Shown here one piece after another: positions 53,977 through 62,622 of a stretch of DNA of 64,000 bases. Each line of letters opens with the position of its first letter. Within the stretch, counting starts at the first letter, position 1. The stretch spans positions 1 through 64,000 of the forward strand of contig NZ_JAOASI010000063.1 of NCBI RefSeq assembly GCF_025210165.1. Direction: 5' to 3'. Source of the DNA: Tepidibacter sp. Lineage in GTDB: Bacteria; Bacillota; Clostridia; Peptostreptococcales; Peptostreptococcaceae. The notes below the pieces were generated by a model. It was not told the DNA's origin. It ran no database searches and saw only the letters and a list, made by a program, of their open reading frames with translations. The position numbers were made by a program, and so were the translations under genes.

Positions 53977-55224
53977 TTATTTAATACCTTTTGGTATTTT
54001 TATTTTCACTGTAGTTCCTGCATTTAACTTGCTATTTATATTCACTTTATAATCCTTCCCAAAATAATTAGTCAGCCTTCTATTAGTATTATATACACCT
54101 ATTCCATTTGATTTACTAGTATTATAATTATTTGTATTTTTACTTAATAAAGTGTCCATTTTACTTTGAGGAATACCTACTCCATCATCAGAAATTTTTA
54201 TTATAATATCATGTTCTAAGGAATATGCTTCTATCTTTATATTCCCTTCTTTTCCACTAGGTTCTAAACCATGACTAATAGCATTTTCAACAAACGGTTG
54301 CAAAATCATTACAGGTATTTTTATATCTTCTATACCTTCTTCTATACATATTTTATAATTTACCCTATTCCCAAACCTAATAGATTGAATTTTTAGATAT
54401 TTCTCTATATATTCTATGTCTTCCCTTACAGTAACTTTACTATCTGTATTTTTCAATACATATCTTAGTAGTTCTGCTAAAGAATATACTATTTCTTGTG
54501 TTTTTTCTGCTTTTTCAATTAAAGCAAGTCTTCCAATTGTGTTTAAAACATTAAATAAAAAATGAGGATTAATTTGGGATTGTAAAGCTTTTAATTCTGA
54601 AATTTTCAATTCTTTCTCTAGTTCTACACGCCTCTTCTGTTCTTCCATTAACTTCATACTTTTAGCATTTAATTCTTCTTGAATTAAATTTACCATTGAT
54701 TTTTCAACAATTTGATTAACTACTATATGAACTAATTTTGCCATGACTTCAATTTTTTTAAGATCTAAATAGACCGTTTTATTATATGCTTCAACAAATC
54801 TATCATTTTCTTTCCATTCTTCATCATCTTTTAATGAATCAGATATACTTTTCAATTCTTCTATATTCGACCTAACTTGTCCACATAAAACTGCTCCTAA
54901 ATATTGTTCTTTTACAACAATAGGAATTGCAAAATCTACTAATCCCGTAGGACATCTATAAATAATATAAGGTTCTTCTCTAATAGCTGCTTCTAGTCCT
55001 CCATGAGCATCTGATTGATAGCATATTTTTTTATATTTAGGCATTTCCCTCCTCATCTTACAAAACTCACAAAAATTTGATCTCTGTGTGATAGGTTTTC
55101 CTTTAAAATCCACTGTTACAAAGGCTATTCCTGTAAGCTCTGCAAATTTATCTTGTATATCTTGTAATACTTGTACATCTATTATATTTCCTAAGTAAAA
55201 ATTTTTATGACTATCTATGCTCAT
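53977..55224 (-). CDS. PocR-domain sensor histidine kinase
   Basis: A 415-residue kinase without membrane helices. The first 180 residues are a PocR sensory domain (GIAFVTVDFKGKPITQRSNF, CEFCKMRREMP, CPTGLVDFAIPIVVKEQYLG); PocR is the propanediol-sensing part of the pdu/cob activator. The rest is a YesM-like kinase: phosphoacceptor His in QSQINPHFLFNVLNTIGR and ATP site PFVENAISHGLEP and ISDDGVGIPQS. It forms a pair with the AraC-type regulator. Confidence 0.94.
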   Translation of the reverse strand: MSIDSHKNFYLGNIIDVQVLQDIQDKFAELTGIAFVTVDFKGKPITQRSNFCEFCKMRREMPKYKKICYQSDAHGGLEAAIREEPYIIYRCPTGLVDFAIPIVVKEQYLGAVLCGQVRSNIEELKSISDSLKDDEEWKENDRFVEAYNKTVYLDLKKIEVMAKLVHIVVNQIVEKSMVNLIQEELNAKSMKLMEEQKRRVELEKELKISELKALQSQINPHFLFNVLNTIGRLALIEKAEKTQEIVYSLAELLRYVLKNTDSKVTVREDIEYIEKYLKIQSIRFGNRVNYKICIEEGIEDIKIPVMILQPFVENAISHGLEPSGKEGNIKIEAYSLEHDIIIKISDDGVGIPQSKMDTLLSKNTNNYNTSKSNGIGVYNTNRRLTNYFGKDYKVNINSKLNAGTTVKIKIPKGIK

Positions 55225-55429
55225 ACTAGAACCAATCCCCCTTAACTATATTTACTTACATATTTATAGTATATAATTAACTATAATTTTATATAGATTG
55301 TATTCTCCAATTACATGCTTAACTCCTTGTGGACTACAAAATCTATACTCTTTAAAAGTAACACTATTAAAAGGTAATATAATATTTATACATTTTTCAT
55401 TTAAATTAATTGCGAAAATATCACAAAAA

Positions 55430-55474
55430 AGACATATAATAAAATTTTTTAATCTTTTATTATATGTCTTCTTA
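55430..55474 (-). terminator. Terminator after hypothetical gene 55510
   Basis: AGACATATAATAAAA and TTTTATTATATGTCT pair perfectly around a short loop, followed by T-rich sequence. Confidence 0.8.
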
Positions 55475-55509
55475 AATAATCTTTATTTTATTTATTCATA
55501 ATTACCATA

Positions 55510-55821
55510 TCATCTACAGCAATAACTATTATTATAATAATTCTTCTTTTTACCCTTACTTTTTCTTGTTTCAATCAACTCTTGTATCTTATCAATATAA
55601 TCTTTATCTTGTGCAATTCTTATTAAGCTTGTTAAGTAATAAAAGTTTGTACTCTTTGGGATCTTTTTATTGACTACTAAATCAATAGCACTTTTTGCTG
55701 AGTTAAAATTTTTCAAATGAGTATGTCCATCACTAAAATCTTTTTTTGAATTATAAACAACATATCCTTTTTTTATGGGAAATATCATAAATTCTTTTTT
55801 TTCATAAACTTTACTGAACAT
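55510..55821 (-). CDS. Conserved hypothetical small protein
   Basis: About 103 residues, not recognised. MFSKVYEKKEFMIFPIKKGY is followed by an alpha-helical stretch (FNSAKSAIDLVVNKKI) and a basic, Asn/Tyr/Cys-rich tail (KGKKKNYYNNSYCCR). The ATG at 55821 is taken because AAAGGA precedes it by eight bases; longer in-frame starts lack a ribosome site. It is monocistronic with its own terminator. Confidence 0.6.
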   Translation of the reverse strand: MFSKVYEKKEFMIFPIKKGYVVYNSKKDFSDGHTHLKNFNSAKSAIDLVVNKKIPKSTNFYYLTSLIRIAQDKDYIDKIQELIETRKSKGKKKNYYNNSYCCR

Positions 55822-56363
55822 AGTACTCATTCCTTTCAATTTTATTCTAAATCTAAAATTTTTCAAATTGAATAGGTTGTAAAGCAAGCTCTCATTTAAA
55901 ATATTCTGTTTTATATAATTCTATTTTACATTATTTAATCACTTTTATTGTAAAATCCTTGTTAAATCTATGATTTTACAGATATTACATATTTTTATTA
56001 ATCAGCTTTAATATTGAATTATACCACAATTATACCTATATTTTAAATTCATAGTATAATATGGATAAGAGGCATATATTAAAACATTTATCAGGAAGCC
56101 ATCTAATTAATTTATGTAAGCTTTTACACTGTTTAGTAAAATTGATATATTTCCTTCATTAATTATTTTAGGTGAAAATGGTTATTTTGTTTTTTATCTA
56201 TTATACATAAAAAACCCCTATAGTGTAGGCTTTTTTACTTGTCTACACTATAGGGTACATTTTAATATTAGTTTTATAACTTAACTTGTTTTATTGAAAC
56301 TTTCGCAGAATCCTCATTTCATATATATAATCAACTGCTTTAATATTTTTAACATATAAAAAC
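55822..56363. other. Intergenic region with terminator only
   Basis: About 540 bases without a convincing gene on either strand. The only clear element is the hairpin at 56212-56256, CCCTATAGTGTAG pairing with CTACACTATAGGG. Confidence 0.6.
56212..56256 (-). terminator. Terminator downstream of the transporter gene
   Basis: CCCTATAGTGTAG and CTACACTATAGGG pair perfectly; the minus-strand side is followed by a T run. Confidence 0.75.
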
Positions 56364-57209
56364 TTACATGAACATAAATATAACGAAACTACATAAGAAT
56401 ATTGTTGTTGCAGGTGGATCTATATGAGTATCGCAATAACTATTAAATGTTCTACCAGCAAGTTCTCCAATAATACATGCTATTACTGCAAATACTGCCC
56501 CTATAAAAATATTTCCTGTTGCTATAGTTGCATATCCTGCAACTAAAGTAATATGATGAGTTGTAGGAAATTCAAACCCCATTTGTACAAATATTAATGA
56601 AAAAGCACTTATACAAAATCCTATTGTACCTATTTGTGTAATATTTACTATATAAGAAATTACTAATCCTAATGATACTGACCAAACAATACTAAATGCT
56701 AATGTTTTAGAATCTGGGAAAAAACTTCTTTTTTCTAATTTTGATGTAGCTACATTCTCATTTTTACCAATGAGTCCTGTGCTACCAAATAATAATCTCA
56801 CTATTACTCCTGATGTAAAAACAGTCATTGCAACCGTATCTGTTTGCAATCCCATATGAACAAATAAACTATTTATCAAAAATCCTAAGACCCCAAATAC
56901 TCCGCCTACTATCAAAACAGAACTATCTTGTGTTTTTAGAAGAGGTGTAATAGTATCATTCCCTTCATCTATATGATGCTTTTTATTAGCCGCATAAGCT
57001 GCTGCCGCTACACCTCCTGCAAATGCAATATGAGGTCCAAATAATGTTCCAAAAGCGATATTTCCAACTATATCTATATTTCCACCACAGGCCATAATAG
57101 CTATCCCCATTAATCCCATTATCCCTGTAAAAATAAACGCTGGTAATGCACCAATTAACGCTCCAAATACTCCTCCTCCAAAAGCAGCCAATACAACTTC
57201 TACACCCAT
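56364..57209 (-). CDS. Multi-pass membrane protein, candidate substrate transporter
   Basis: A 281-residue hydrophobic protein with about eight predicted helices and many Gly/Ala (MGVEVVLAAFGGGVFGALIG; FGPHIAFAGGVAAAAYAANK). I do not recognise a named family. It follows the relic of a shell operon, shares the operon's promoter module, and sits beside the PocR kinase pair, so a diol (or related substrate) permease is a plausible inference. The ATG follows AAAGGAGAGATTAATA. Confidence 0.75.
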   Translation of the reverse strand: MGVEVVLAAFGGGVFGALIGALPAFIFTGIMGLMGIAIMACGGNIDIVGNIAFGTLFGPHIAFAGGVAAAAYAANKKHHIDEGNDTITPLLKTQDSSVLIVGGVFGVLGFLINSLFVHMGLQTDTVAMTVFTSGVIVRLLFGSTGLIGKNENVATSKLEKRSFFPDSKTLAFSIVWSVSLGLVISYIVNITQIGTIGFCISAFSLIFVQMGFEFPTTHHITLVAGYATIATGNIFIGAVFAVIACIIGELAGRTFNSYCDTHIDPPATTIFLCSFVIFMFM

Positions 57210-57251
57210 TATTAATCTCTCCTTTACTAATTTAAATTATTATTATTTAGA

Positions 57252-57417
57252 TTTAATCCCTCCATTCTTTTATAATTTTAATTCTACTTAAGAGCTACAA
57301 TAACGCCTTTATTCAATTTTATTTCACAAACTCATCACCTCCTTCATTACATCTACTATAATTTGTTATAATAATGGATCTTTCAATTCAGTATGTTATC
57401 TTGAAATTACATGTATA
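57252..57417 (-). pseudogene. Collapsed relic of a second microcompartment operon
   Basis: Three pieces in operon order on the minus strand. 57417-57381 reads IHVISR-stop-HTEL, the C-terminal part of a BMC-H gene. 57345-57313 (GGAGGTGATGAGTTTGTGAA) matches the ribosome site and start of the pduK-like gene. 57318-57252 joins a pduL internal fragment (AAGGCGTTATTGTAGC, 16/16 identical) to the pduL end and eutJ ribosome site (TATAAAAGAATGGAGGGATT). Confidence 0.8.
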
Positions 57418-57471
57418 ATTTCTTGTATTTATATTATTTTTATGCTTTTCTTTTTTCTAAAATGATACTTT
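57416..57471 (-). promoter_or_regulatory. Upstream module shared with the shell operon
   Basis: ATAATTTCTTGTATTTATAT through AAAATGATACTTT, matching 52785-52841. It is followed upstream by a terminator (57488-57536), mirroring the arrangement at 52785-52918. Confidence 0.6.
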
Positions 57472-57487
57472 CTCTTTCTTTTTCCTC

Positions 57488-57536
57488 AATAAAAAAAGAG
57501 AAGCAGGGTTTTATTCCCGTTTCTCTCTTGTATTTT
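57488..57536 (-). terminator. Terminator upstream of the shared module
   Basis: AGAGAAACGGG and CCTGCTTCTCT form a stem with one mismatch, followed on the minus strand by seven T. Confidence 0.75.
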
Positions 57537-57651
57537 CAAATAAAATAACAATTCAATTTTATGAAAAAGTGTTGACAATCCAGTTTTTGATATATTATTA
57601 TGTTTATTCCTTCTTGTTGTCCATAAAACTATACTAACATCATCTATATAA

Positions 57652-57850
57652 AATGAAGGGGATTTAAATGTTAGCTACTTTTCATCAATATTTTACTATA
57701 GAACTTAGATTTTATCGTTTAAATATACGTTAATAAACTTATTTGTCTGACCGTAGGGAGTTTAAGAAGTTTTAGTATATTTAATAAGATACAATCTATT
57801 AGTTTTATTAAAATATTGATTAAGTACCGTTATTTAAATCACCTTTATTT
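57652..57850. repeat. Large palindromic repeat, copy R4
   Basis: Homologue of R1-R3. GATTTTATC faces GATACAATC; AAACTTATT faces AAGAAGTTT. Sequence differs from R2 at many stem positions while pairing is largely kept. Confidence 0.8.
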
Positions 57851-58190
57851 TCGCTACAAATCCGAATTAAGCAAAAAAATACATGGTATAAAAGTTAATT
57901 TATACCTGTAGTTTTGTAAAAAAGTTTGATTAAAACAATGCCTCAAACCATTGAAAATTCGTAATGATTATTTAAGGTTTTTGTAAAAAAGTTTGATCAA
58001 AACTGTATATTTTTTACAAAAATCAGAACTTTTTTTCAAAACTACAGCAGAAGAAGAATATATAGATTTTATGTTCAGTAGGAAAGTTAAATTATCTGAA
58101 ATATTATAATTTACAACACTTTTGAAGTCTATACTACTAGGCTGTACGGTATCCATATGATATTACAATAGAATAGAGTTTATAGAAAAT
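57851..58190. other. Intergenic region with a short direct repeat
   Basis: About 340 bases before the truncated gene. It has a pair of near-identical segments (TTTTGTAAAAAAGTTTGATT-AAAAC at 57914 and TTTTGTAAAAAAGTTTGATC-AAAAC at 57977). A 62-codon open frame on the minus strand (57968-58156) has no ribosome site and is not called a gene. Confidence 0.5.
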
Positions 58191-58193
58191 AAA

Positions 58194-58224
58194 TAAGGAT
58201 ACACAATTGTGTATCCTTATTTTA
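58194..58224 (-). terminator. Terminator after the IS-truncated gene
   Basis: AATAAGGATACACAATTGTG-TATCCTTATT is an almost perfect palindrome immediately after the stop codon at 58222. Confidence 0.85.
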
Positions 58225-58325
58225 TAAATTTCTTGCTTTTTTTATAATACTCATAAGCTGACCACCTTCCGATGATCCTTGTCTTAAAAGAGAAGATGCG
58301 ATTGGTGAAACAATATGGGGTATGG
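58222..58325 (-). pseudogene. 3' end of a gene cut by the insertion sequence
   Basis: The minus strand reads IPHIVSPIASSLLRQGSSEG-GQLMSIIKKARNL and a stop, then a terminator. It looks like a genuine C terminus, but I do not recognise the family. Upstream it runs into the IS end. A compatible frame (SIGDTKAHVKTGDYG) resumes on the far side at 60130-60085. Confidence 0.6.
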
Positions 58326-60074
58326 CCACATAGCCATCAAGCTAAGGATTTTGCAACAAATCAATTGCCCCCATTCGTTAAAAAATAATATACTAATGCT
58401 ACTTAAAGTTCTAAGGAGGCAAAAGTAAAAACATTAAATATGAAAAATACTATGAAGCAAATGATTCAAGAAATCCTTAAAGTTATTTCAAAAGATGCAA
58501 TTGAAAAAATAGCAAGAGATGTTGGTTTTATTCAAAGGCAAGGAAAGCTTCAAGCTTGGCAATTTCTTTATCTATGTGCCTTTTCAGGCTTAGATATATC
58601 TAAAAATACACTTGTTTCTATGAGTGCTAATCTACATTCAGAAATTGATATTGAAGTCACAACACAAGCTATACATGATCGATTGAATGATAAAGCTGTG
58701 GCTTTTTTACAAGAAATTTTTACAAGATTATTAAACGATATAGCTTTATCGGATTCTAAGATTTCTACCTCATGGGATAAACACTTTGATAGGATTAGAA
58801 TAGTTGATTCTACAGCATTTCAAGTTCCAGAAATATATAAAGAAGAATATAAAGGCTCTGGTGGAAGTTCTCAACCTGCTGGAGTTAAAATACAACTTGA
58901 ATATGATCTAAAATCTGGGAAGTTCATACATGTTGATGTAGGTCCTGGAAAAGGAAATGATAATACATTTGGAAGTAAGATAAATAAGACCTTCAAGGAA
59001 AGAGATCTTTCTTTAAGGGACTTAGGTTATTTTAGTCTGAACGACTTTAAAGATTTAGATGCTAAGGGAGCTTCGTATATTTCAAGATTAAAACCAAATG
59101 TGGCTATATACGTTGAAAATGAAGATGTAGAGTATCATAAGAATGGAAAGATAAAGAAATCTACTCTTTATAAAAGAATTGATTTATCAGAAATAGCAAA
59201 AGATATACCTGCTGGTGGAGTATTAGAATTAAAAGAAGTATATATAGGAAGAATTGAGAAGAGAAAAGAAAGATTAGTTCTATACAAGCTAACTTATAAA
59301 CAATTAAAGGAACGTAAGTTAAAAGTTGAGAAAACAGCTAAAAAGAAAGGTATCAAGAAAAGTGAAAATACAATGAAACTATTGGGAATAACTATGTTAA
59401 TCACAAATGTTGATAGCTCAATAGTTCCTAATGATCAAATATATGAGATATATTCTTTGAGGTGGCAAATAGAAATTTTATTTAAAACATGGAAATCAAT
59501 ATTTACAATTTCAAATGTAAAACCTGTAAAAATAGAACGATTCAAATGTCAGCTTTATGGGAAGCTTATTTTATTAATATTAAGTTCATCAATAATGTTC
59601 AAAATGAGAAATGAACTTTTAAACATAGAAAAGCTAGAAGCAAGTGAAATCAAGAGTGCAAGAATTATAAAAGAATATATTCAAAAGATATATTTTGACT
59701 TAGTAAATAGTCCTTTAAAAGTATATAAAATATTATTAAAAATATATAAGTGTATAAAAAGAAACGGACGAAAATCACATCGCAAAGGAAAGAAAACTTT
59801 CTTTGATATTCTAGGGGTCTCCTACCACCACCAAGAAAACGCATGTAAATTCGCCACATAAAAACACTTTAATAATACCATAAAAATAGACCTATGTATT
59901 TAAAAAAATTAATTTTCCCATAGGTCTATTTATTGTACAATAAACCCTATTTGATATGAGTTATATATGGATAAGAAATACGGAAATACTATTTTTTATA
60001 CTCTCTATCTTAAAAAATTGAATATTTTAATATTCCTGTGACCTTTGCAACTTCTTAGCTTGATGGCTATGTGG
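58326..60074 (+). mobile_element. IS4/IS231-like insertion sequence
   Basis: About 1.75 kb bounded by inverted repeats CCACATAGCCATCAAGCTAAG (left) and CTTAGCTTGATGGCTATGTGG (right), identical over 21 bp. The core GCCATCAAGCTAAG recalls the IS231 ends. The symmetry continues outside (TATGGGGTA / TACCCCATA), consistent with a GGG-rich palindromic target. No clear direct repeat was found. One intact transposase gene lies inside. Confidence 0.88.
58440..59861 (+). CDS. IS4 family (IS231-like) transposase
   Basis: A 473-residue DDE transposase. The first Asp is in RIRIVDSTAFQVPE, the second in SLRDLGYFSLNDF, and the Glu in EIYSLRWQIEILFKTWKSIF, which holds the Y-(2)-R-(3)-E-(6)-K signature of IS4. 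It is full length and has no internal stop, so the element may be active. GGAGG lies 20 bases upstream of the ATG, further than usual. Confidence 0.93.
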   Translation: MKNTMKQMIQEILKVISKDAIEKIARDVGFIQRQGKLQAWQFLYLCAFSGLDISKNTLVSMSANLHSEIDIEVTTQAIHDRLNDKAVAFLQEIFTRLLNDIALSDSKISTSWDKHFDRIRIVDSTAFQVPEIYKEEYKGSGGSSQPAGVKIQLEYDLKSGKFIHVDVGPGKGNDNTFGSKINKTFKERDLSLRDLGYFSLNDFKDLDAKGASYISRLKPNVAIYVENEDVEYHKNGKIKKSTLYKRIDLSEIAKDIPAGGVLELKEVYIGRIEKRKERLVLYKLTYKQLKERKLKVEKTAKKKGIKKSENTMKLLGITMLITNVDSSIVPNDQIYEIYSLRWQIEILFKTWKSIFTISNVKPVKIERFKCQLYGKLILLILSSSIMFKMRNELLNIEKLEASEIKSARIIKEYIQKIYFDLVNSPLKVYKILLKIYKCIKRNGRKSHRKGKKTFFDILGVSYHHQENACKFAT

Positions 60075-60248
60075 TACTACCCCATAATCACCGGTTTTTA
60101 CATGAGCTTTAGTGTCCCCGATAGATATTTTGAATTTATTTATTATAATTTTCTTGTTATAATTTTTTTCCTAAATCAATAGGGCTTTGTTTAGTCACAA
60201 TGCTTATGGCAATAGTTGCTCCAACACCTAATACTCCTTTTTATATTC
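60075..60248 (-). pseudogene. Gene remnants between IS and ABC transporter
   Basis: Two frames survive on the minus strand. 60248-60170 reads KGVLGVGATIAISIVTKQSP-IDLGKKL and a stop, with no start codon: the tail of a lost gene. 60139-60085 reads FKISIGDTKAHVKTGDYG in the frame of the 58222 fragment and stops at the IS. Neither has a recognised family. Confidence 0.45.
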
Positions 60249-62087
60249 TTAAGAACAAGACGAAATTTGATCGGATATAATATATCCGCTATTCGGCTGT
60301 TCACAATTTAGATACAACTTTTTATACAACTTTTGATTCTTCATGAGTTTATCATGATCTCCGTTTTCAATAATAGCTCCATTTTTTAATACATATATAT
60401 TATCCGCCAATAAATGAATGTGATTAACCCTATGAGATATAATAATTCCTAATTTTTGTTTTAAAAAGCCGTTGTATATATGAATTAATTCTTTTTGCTT
60501 CAATATATCAATTGAAGAGTCTGGTTCATCTAAAATATATAAATCTGCATCTTTATATAAAGCTCTTGCAATTGCTATTTTCTGCCACTCACCAATGGAA
60601 ACTTGTTTATTACCAAACCAATGACCCATAACCGTTTCTAACCCTGAATCACTGTATACTTCTTCTTTTAAACTTATTGACTTCAATATATTCCAAATTT
60701 TGTTATCATCATTGACTTTATCAACATTTCCAAAACCTATATTTTCTCGCAAAGTGGCCTCATATTTGATATAATCTTGAAAAACACATCCTATTTTTTT
60801 TATATAAGAATTCTTTTTAATCTCTCTTAAGTTTATATTATTTATAAATATTTCACCTTCATAGTCATCATAAAACCCAAGTATAAGTTTGGTAAGCGTC
60901 GTCTTTCCGGAGCCATTTTCACCCACTAAAGCAACAGTATCCCCTTTTTCAGCAGTCAAATTAATATTTTTTAATATATAATCAGGATCATTAGGATACT
61001 TGTATGATACATTTTTTAATTCAATTTTATATATAGTATCAATACCGATACCTTTAGTGTCTTTTTGTTCTTCTATATTAAAAAATTGAAAAAGTAAATC
61101 TACATAAAGTGATTGTTCCACAATTTTATTCATTTGAAAAAAAATATCTTCGATGTTTGCTTTAATATTATAGATACATTCAGTATACGCATTCACATCT
61201 CCAATCATAATTGTTTTTGTATATCCTTTATAAACTATATATGTAAATATGCCTCCTGTAATAAAATAATCAAAAAGACCTAATGCTATATATATGGCTG
61301 TAATCTTATTATTTAATTTAATATCTTCATTTATGATTTCGCTTTTTATTTCCGTATATTGGGCAATAAAATAATCTTTCAATCCAAGTAATTTGATCTC
61401 TTTAAAAGCATTTCCGGTCATCAATAAGAAATTTATATACCAAGTTTTACGCTCTTTACTTGTTCTTTGTTTGCGAACATCATACCATTTTTTATCAAAA
61501 TGGATGGTGTAAATATATTTTATGATTGGAATTATAAAAATAAATAAAATAATCCACCATTCAAGCTGCAATAATACGAGTATAGTGGAACTGATTATAA
61601 TTATTTGCTTTACAATATCAAAAACACTGGCAATATAATTTAAGACACTAGAAGAACCTTCATTTTGTGCTCTTTTTATGATGTTGTAAATTTCTGAATC
61701 TTCGAAGTGTTTAAGTTTTAATTTAGTTGATTTATCTAACATTTTTAAATTAATAAATTTATTAAACTTAAGATCAAAATTATTGTTATAACACCTATAT
61801 ATTTCTTGCATAGCAAAATCAAATATATTAATTCCTACATATAAAATAATAGACTGAAGAATTTTAAGAAAATCATCTCCCCCACTTTGTATATTATTGA
61901 TTATATTTTGCAATAAAACAATCTGAATTGCTGGGAAAAAACCTACTATAAGTGTCAATCCTATGCTGATATACAGGTATCGTTTATCATATTCATACAC
62001 AAGAGATAAACTTTCTTTTATCATTTTGATTACAACTGAAATAACTCTAATTTTATTTTTTTTAAGTATTTCATCCATTTGATTCAT
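60249..62087 (-). CDS. ABC transporter of the peptide cluster
   Basis: A 612-residue fused exporter: six membrane helices in residues about 40-320, then an ATPase with Walker A VALVGENGSGKTTLTKLIL, signature VSIGEWQKIAIARAL (a variant of LSGGQ), and Walker B LYILDEPDSSID. No N-terminal C39 peptidase is present, so leader removal must be done by another protein. It presumably exports the peptide encoded upstream (62280-62468), from which it is separated by a MITE. Confidence 0.93.
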   Translation of the reverse strand: MNQMDEILKKNKIRVISVVIKMIKESLSLVYEYDKRYLYISIGLTLIVGFFPAIQIVLLQNIINNIQSGGDDFLKILQSIILYVGINIFDFAMQEIYRCYNNNFDLKFNKFINLKMLDKSTKLKLKHFEDSEIYNIIKRAQNEGSSSVLNYIASVFDIVKQIIIISSTILVLLQLEWWIILFIFIIPIIKYIYTIHFDKKWYDVRKQRTSKERKTWYINFLLMTGNAFKEIKLLGLKDYFIAQYTEIKSEIINEDIKLNNKITAIYIALGLFDYFITGGIFTYIVYKGYTKTIMIGDVNAYTECIYNIKANIEDIFFQMNKIVEQSLYVDLLFQFFNIEEQKDTKGIGIDTIYKIELKNVSYKYPNDPDYILKNINLTAEKGDTVALVGENGSGKTTLTKLILGFYDDYEGEIFINNINLREIKKNSYIKKIGCVFQDYIKYEATLRENIGFGNVDKVNDDNKIWNILKSISLKEEVYSDSGLETVMGHWFGNKQVSIGEWQKIAIARALYKDADLYILDEPDSSIDILKQKELIHIYNGFLKQKLGIIISHRVNHIHLLADNIYVLKNGAIIENGDHDKLMKNQKLYKKLYLNCEQPNSGYIISDQISSCS

Positions 62088-62134
62088 TCACTCTTTTCAT
62101 TATATTTTTAATTTTTCATAGTGGAATTAGTTAA

Positions 62135-62249
62135 GGCCACTGAAAAAGTCATAGATCTTGAATTTCATATACAATATATAATATATTTGGCGTCATTATT
62201 TACCAAATATTGTACATGAAAATTTAAGAACGACACTTTTTCAGTGACC
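62135..62249. mobile_element. MITE between peptide precursor and exporter genes
   Basis: A 115-bp element with inverted ends GGCCACTGAAAAAGT and ACTTTTTCAGTGACC; the arms remain alike for about 45 bp (TCTTGAATTTCATATACAAT versus TCTTAAATTTTCATGTACAAT). The 10-mer GAATTAGTTA flanks it on both sides (62124-62133 and 62252-62261), a likely target duplication. It carries no gene. Confidence 0.85.
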
Positions 62250-62279
62250 TCGAATTAGTTATTCCTTATTCTTTATTCC

Positions 62280-62468
62280 TTAACCTGGATTATGTTCTAT
62301 CATTCGTCGCGCATTACGAGTATCTCTCTCATTGCTGCTGCTTCTTGAAGTTGACTCTCCACAATAACAATTACCACAACCACACATTGACCTAGGACTA
62401 CGTGAACCACTTGCAGATATAACAGTAGTAAGTTCTCTGCCTTGCTTTCTGATTAACTCTTTTTTCAT
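62280..62468 (-). CDS. Cys-rich RiPP precursor (CLI_3235-type bacteriocin-like)
   Basis: A 62-residue precursor: a charged leader (MKKELIRKQGRELTTVISAS), then SPRSMCGCGNCYCGESTSRS with four Cys in ten residues, and a polar tail. ATG at 62468 sits behind GGGGGGATTTTT. The composition and neighbours match the family of clostridial Cys-rich peptides modified by a dedicated radical SAM enzyme, from memory of the TIGR04065 group. The mature structure is unknown. Confidence 0.8.
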   Translation of the reverse strand: MKKELIRKQGRELTTVISASGSRSPRSMCGCGNCYCGESTSRSSSNERDTRNARRMIEHNPG

Positions 62469-62529
62469 AAAAATCCCCCCTTGCAATTATTTGTTTTAAA
62501 TATTTTTATATAAAAAATATTTAATTTAT

Positions 62530-62560
62530 GTATATAAGTTTTTTTAAAAAACTTATATAT
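62530..62560 (-). terminator. Hairpin between acyl-carrier-related and precursor genes
   Basis: TATATAAGTTTTTTT-AAAAAACTTATATA is an almost perfect palindrome. It may reduce read-through and allow separate control of the precursor. Confidence 0.65.
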
Positions 62561-62622
62561 ATCTTTATTAAAAATAATTATAGTTAGTAATTTTTAAAAA
62601 CTAATTTGAGGTTTTTCAAGAA

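Noticed and set aside
57968-58156. 62-codon minus-strand gene
   Set aside because: No ribosome site, low-complexity Ser/Lys-rich product and overlap with repeat DNA; described as intergenic.
62135-62249. Simple transcription terminator between precursor and ABC gene
   Set aside because: The arms are long and diverged, no T run follows, and a 10-bp direct repeat flanks it; a MITE explains it better.
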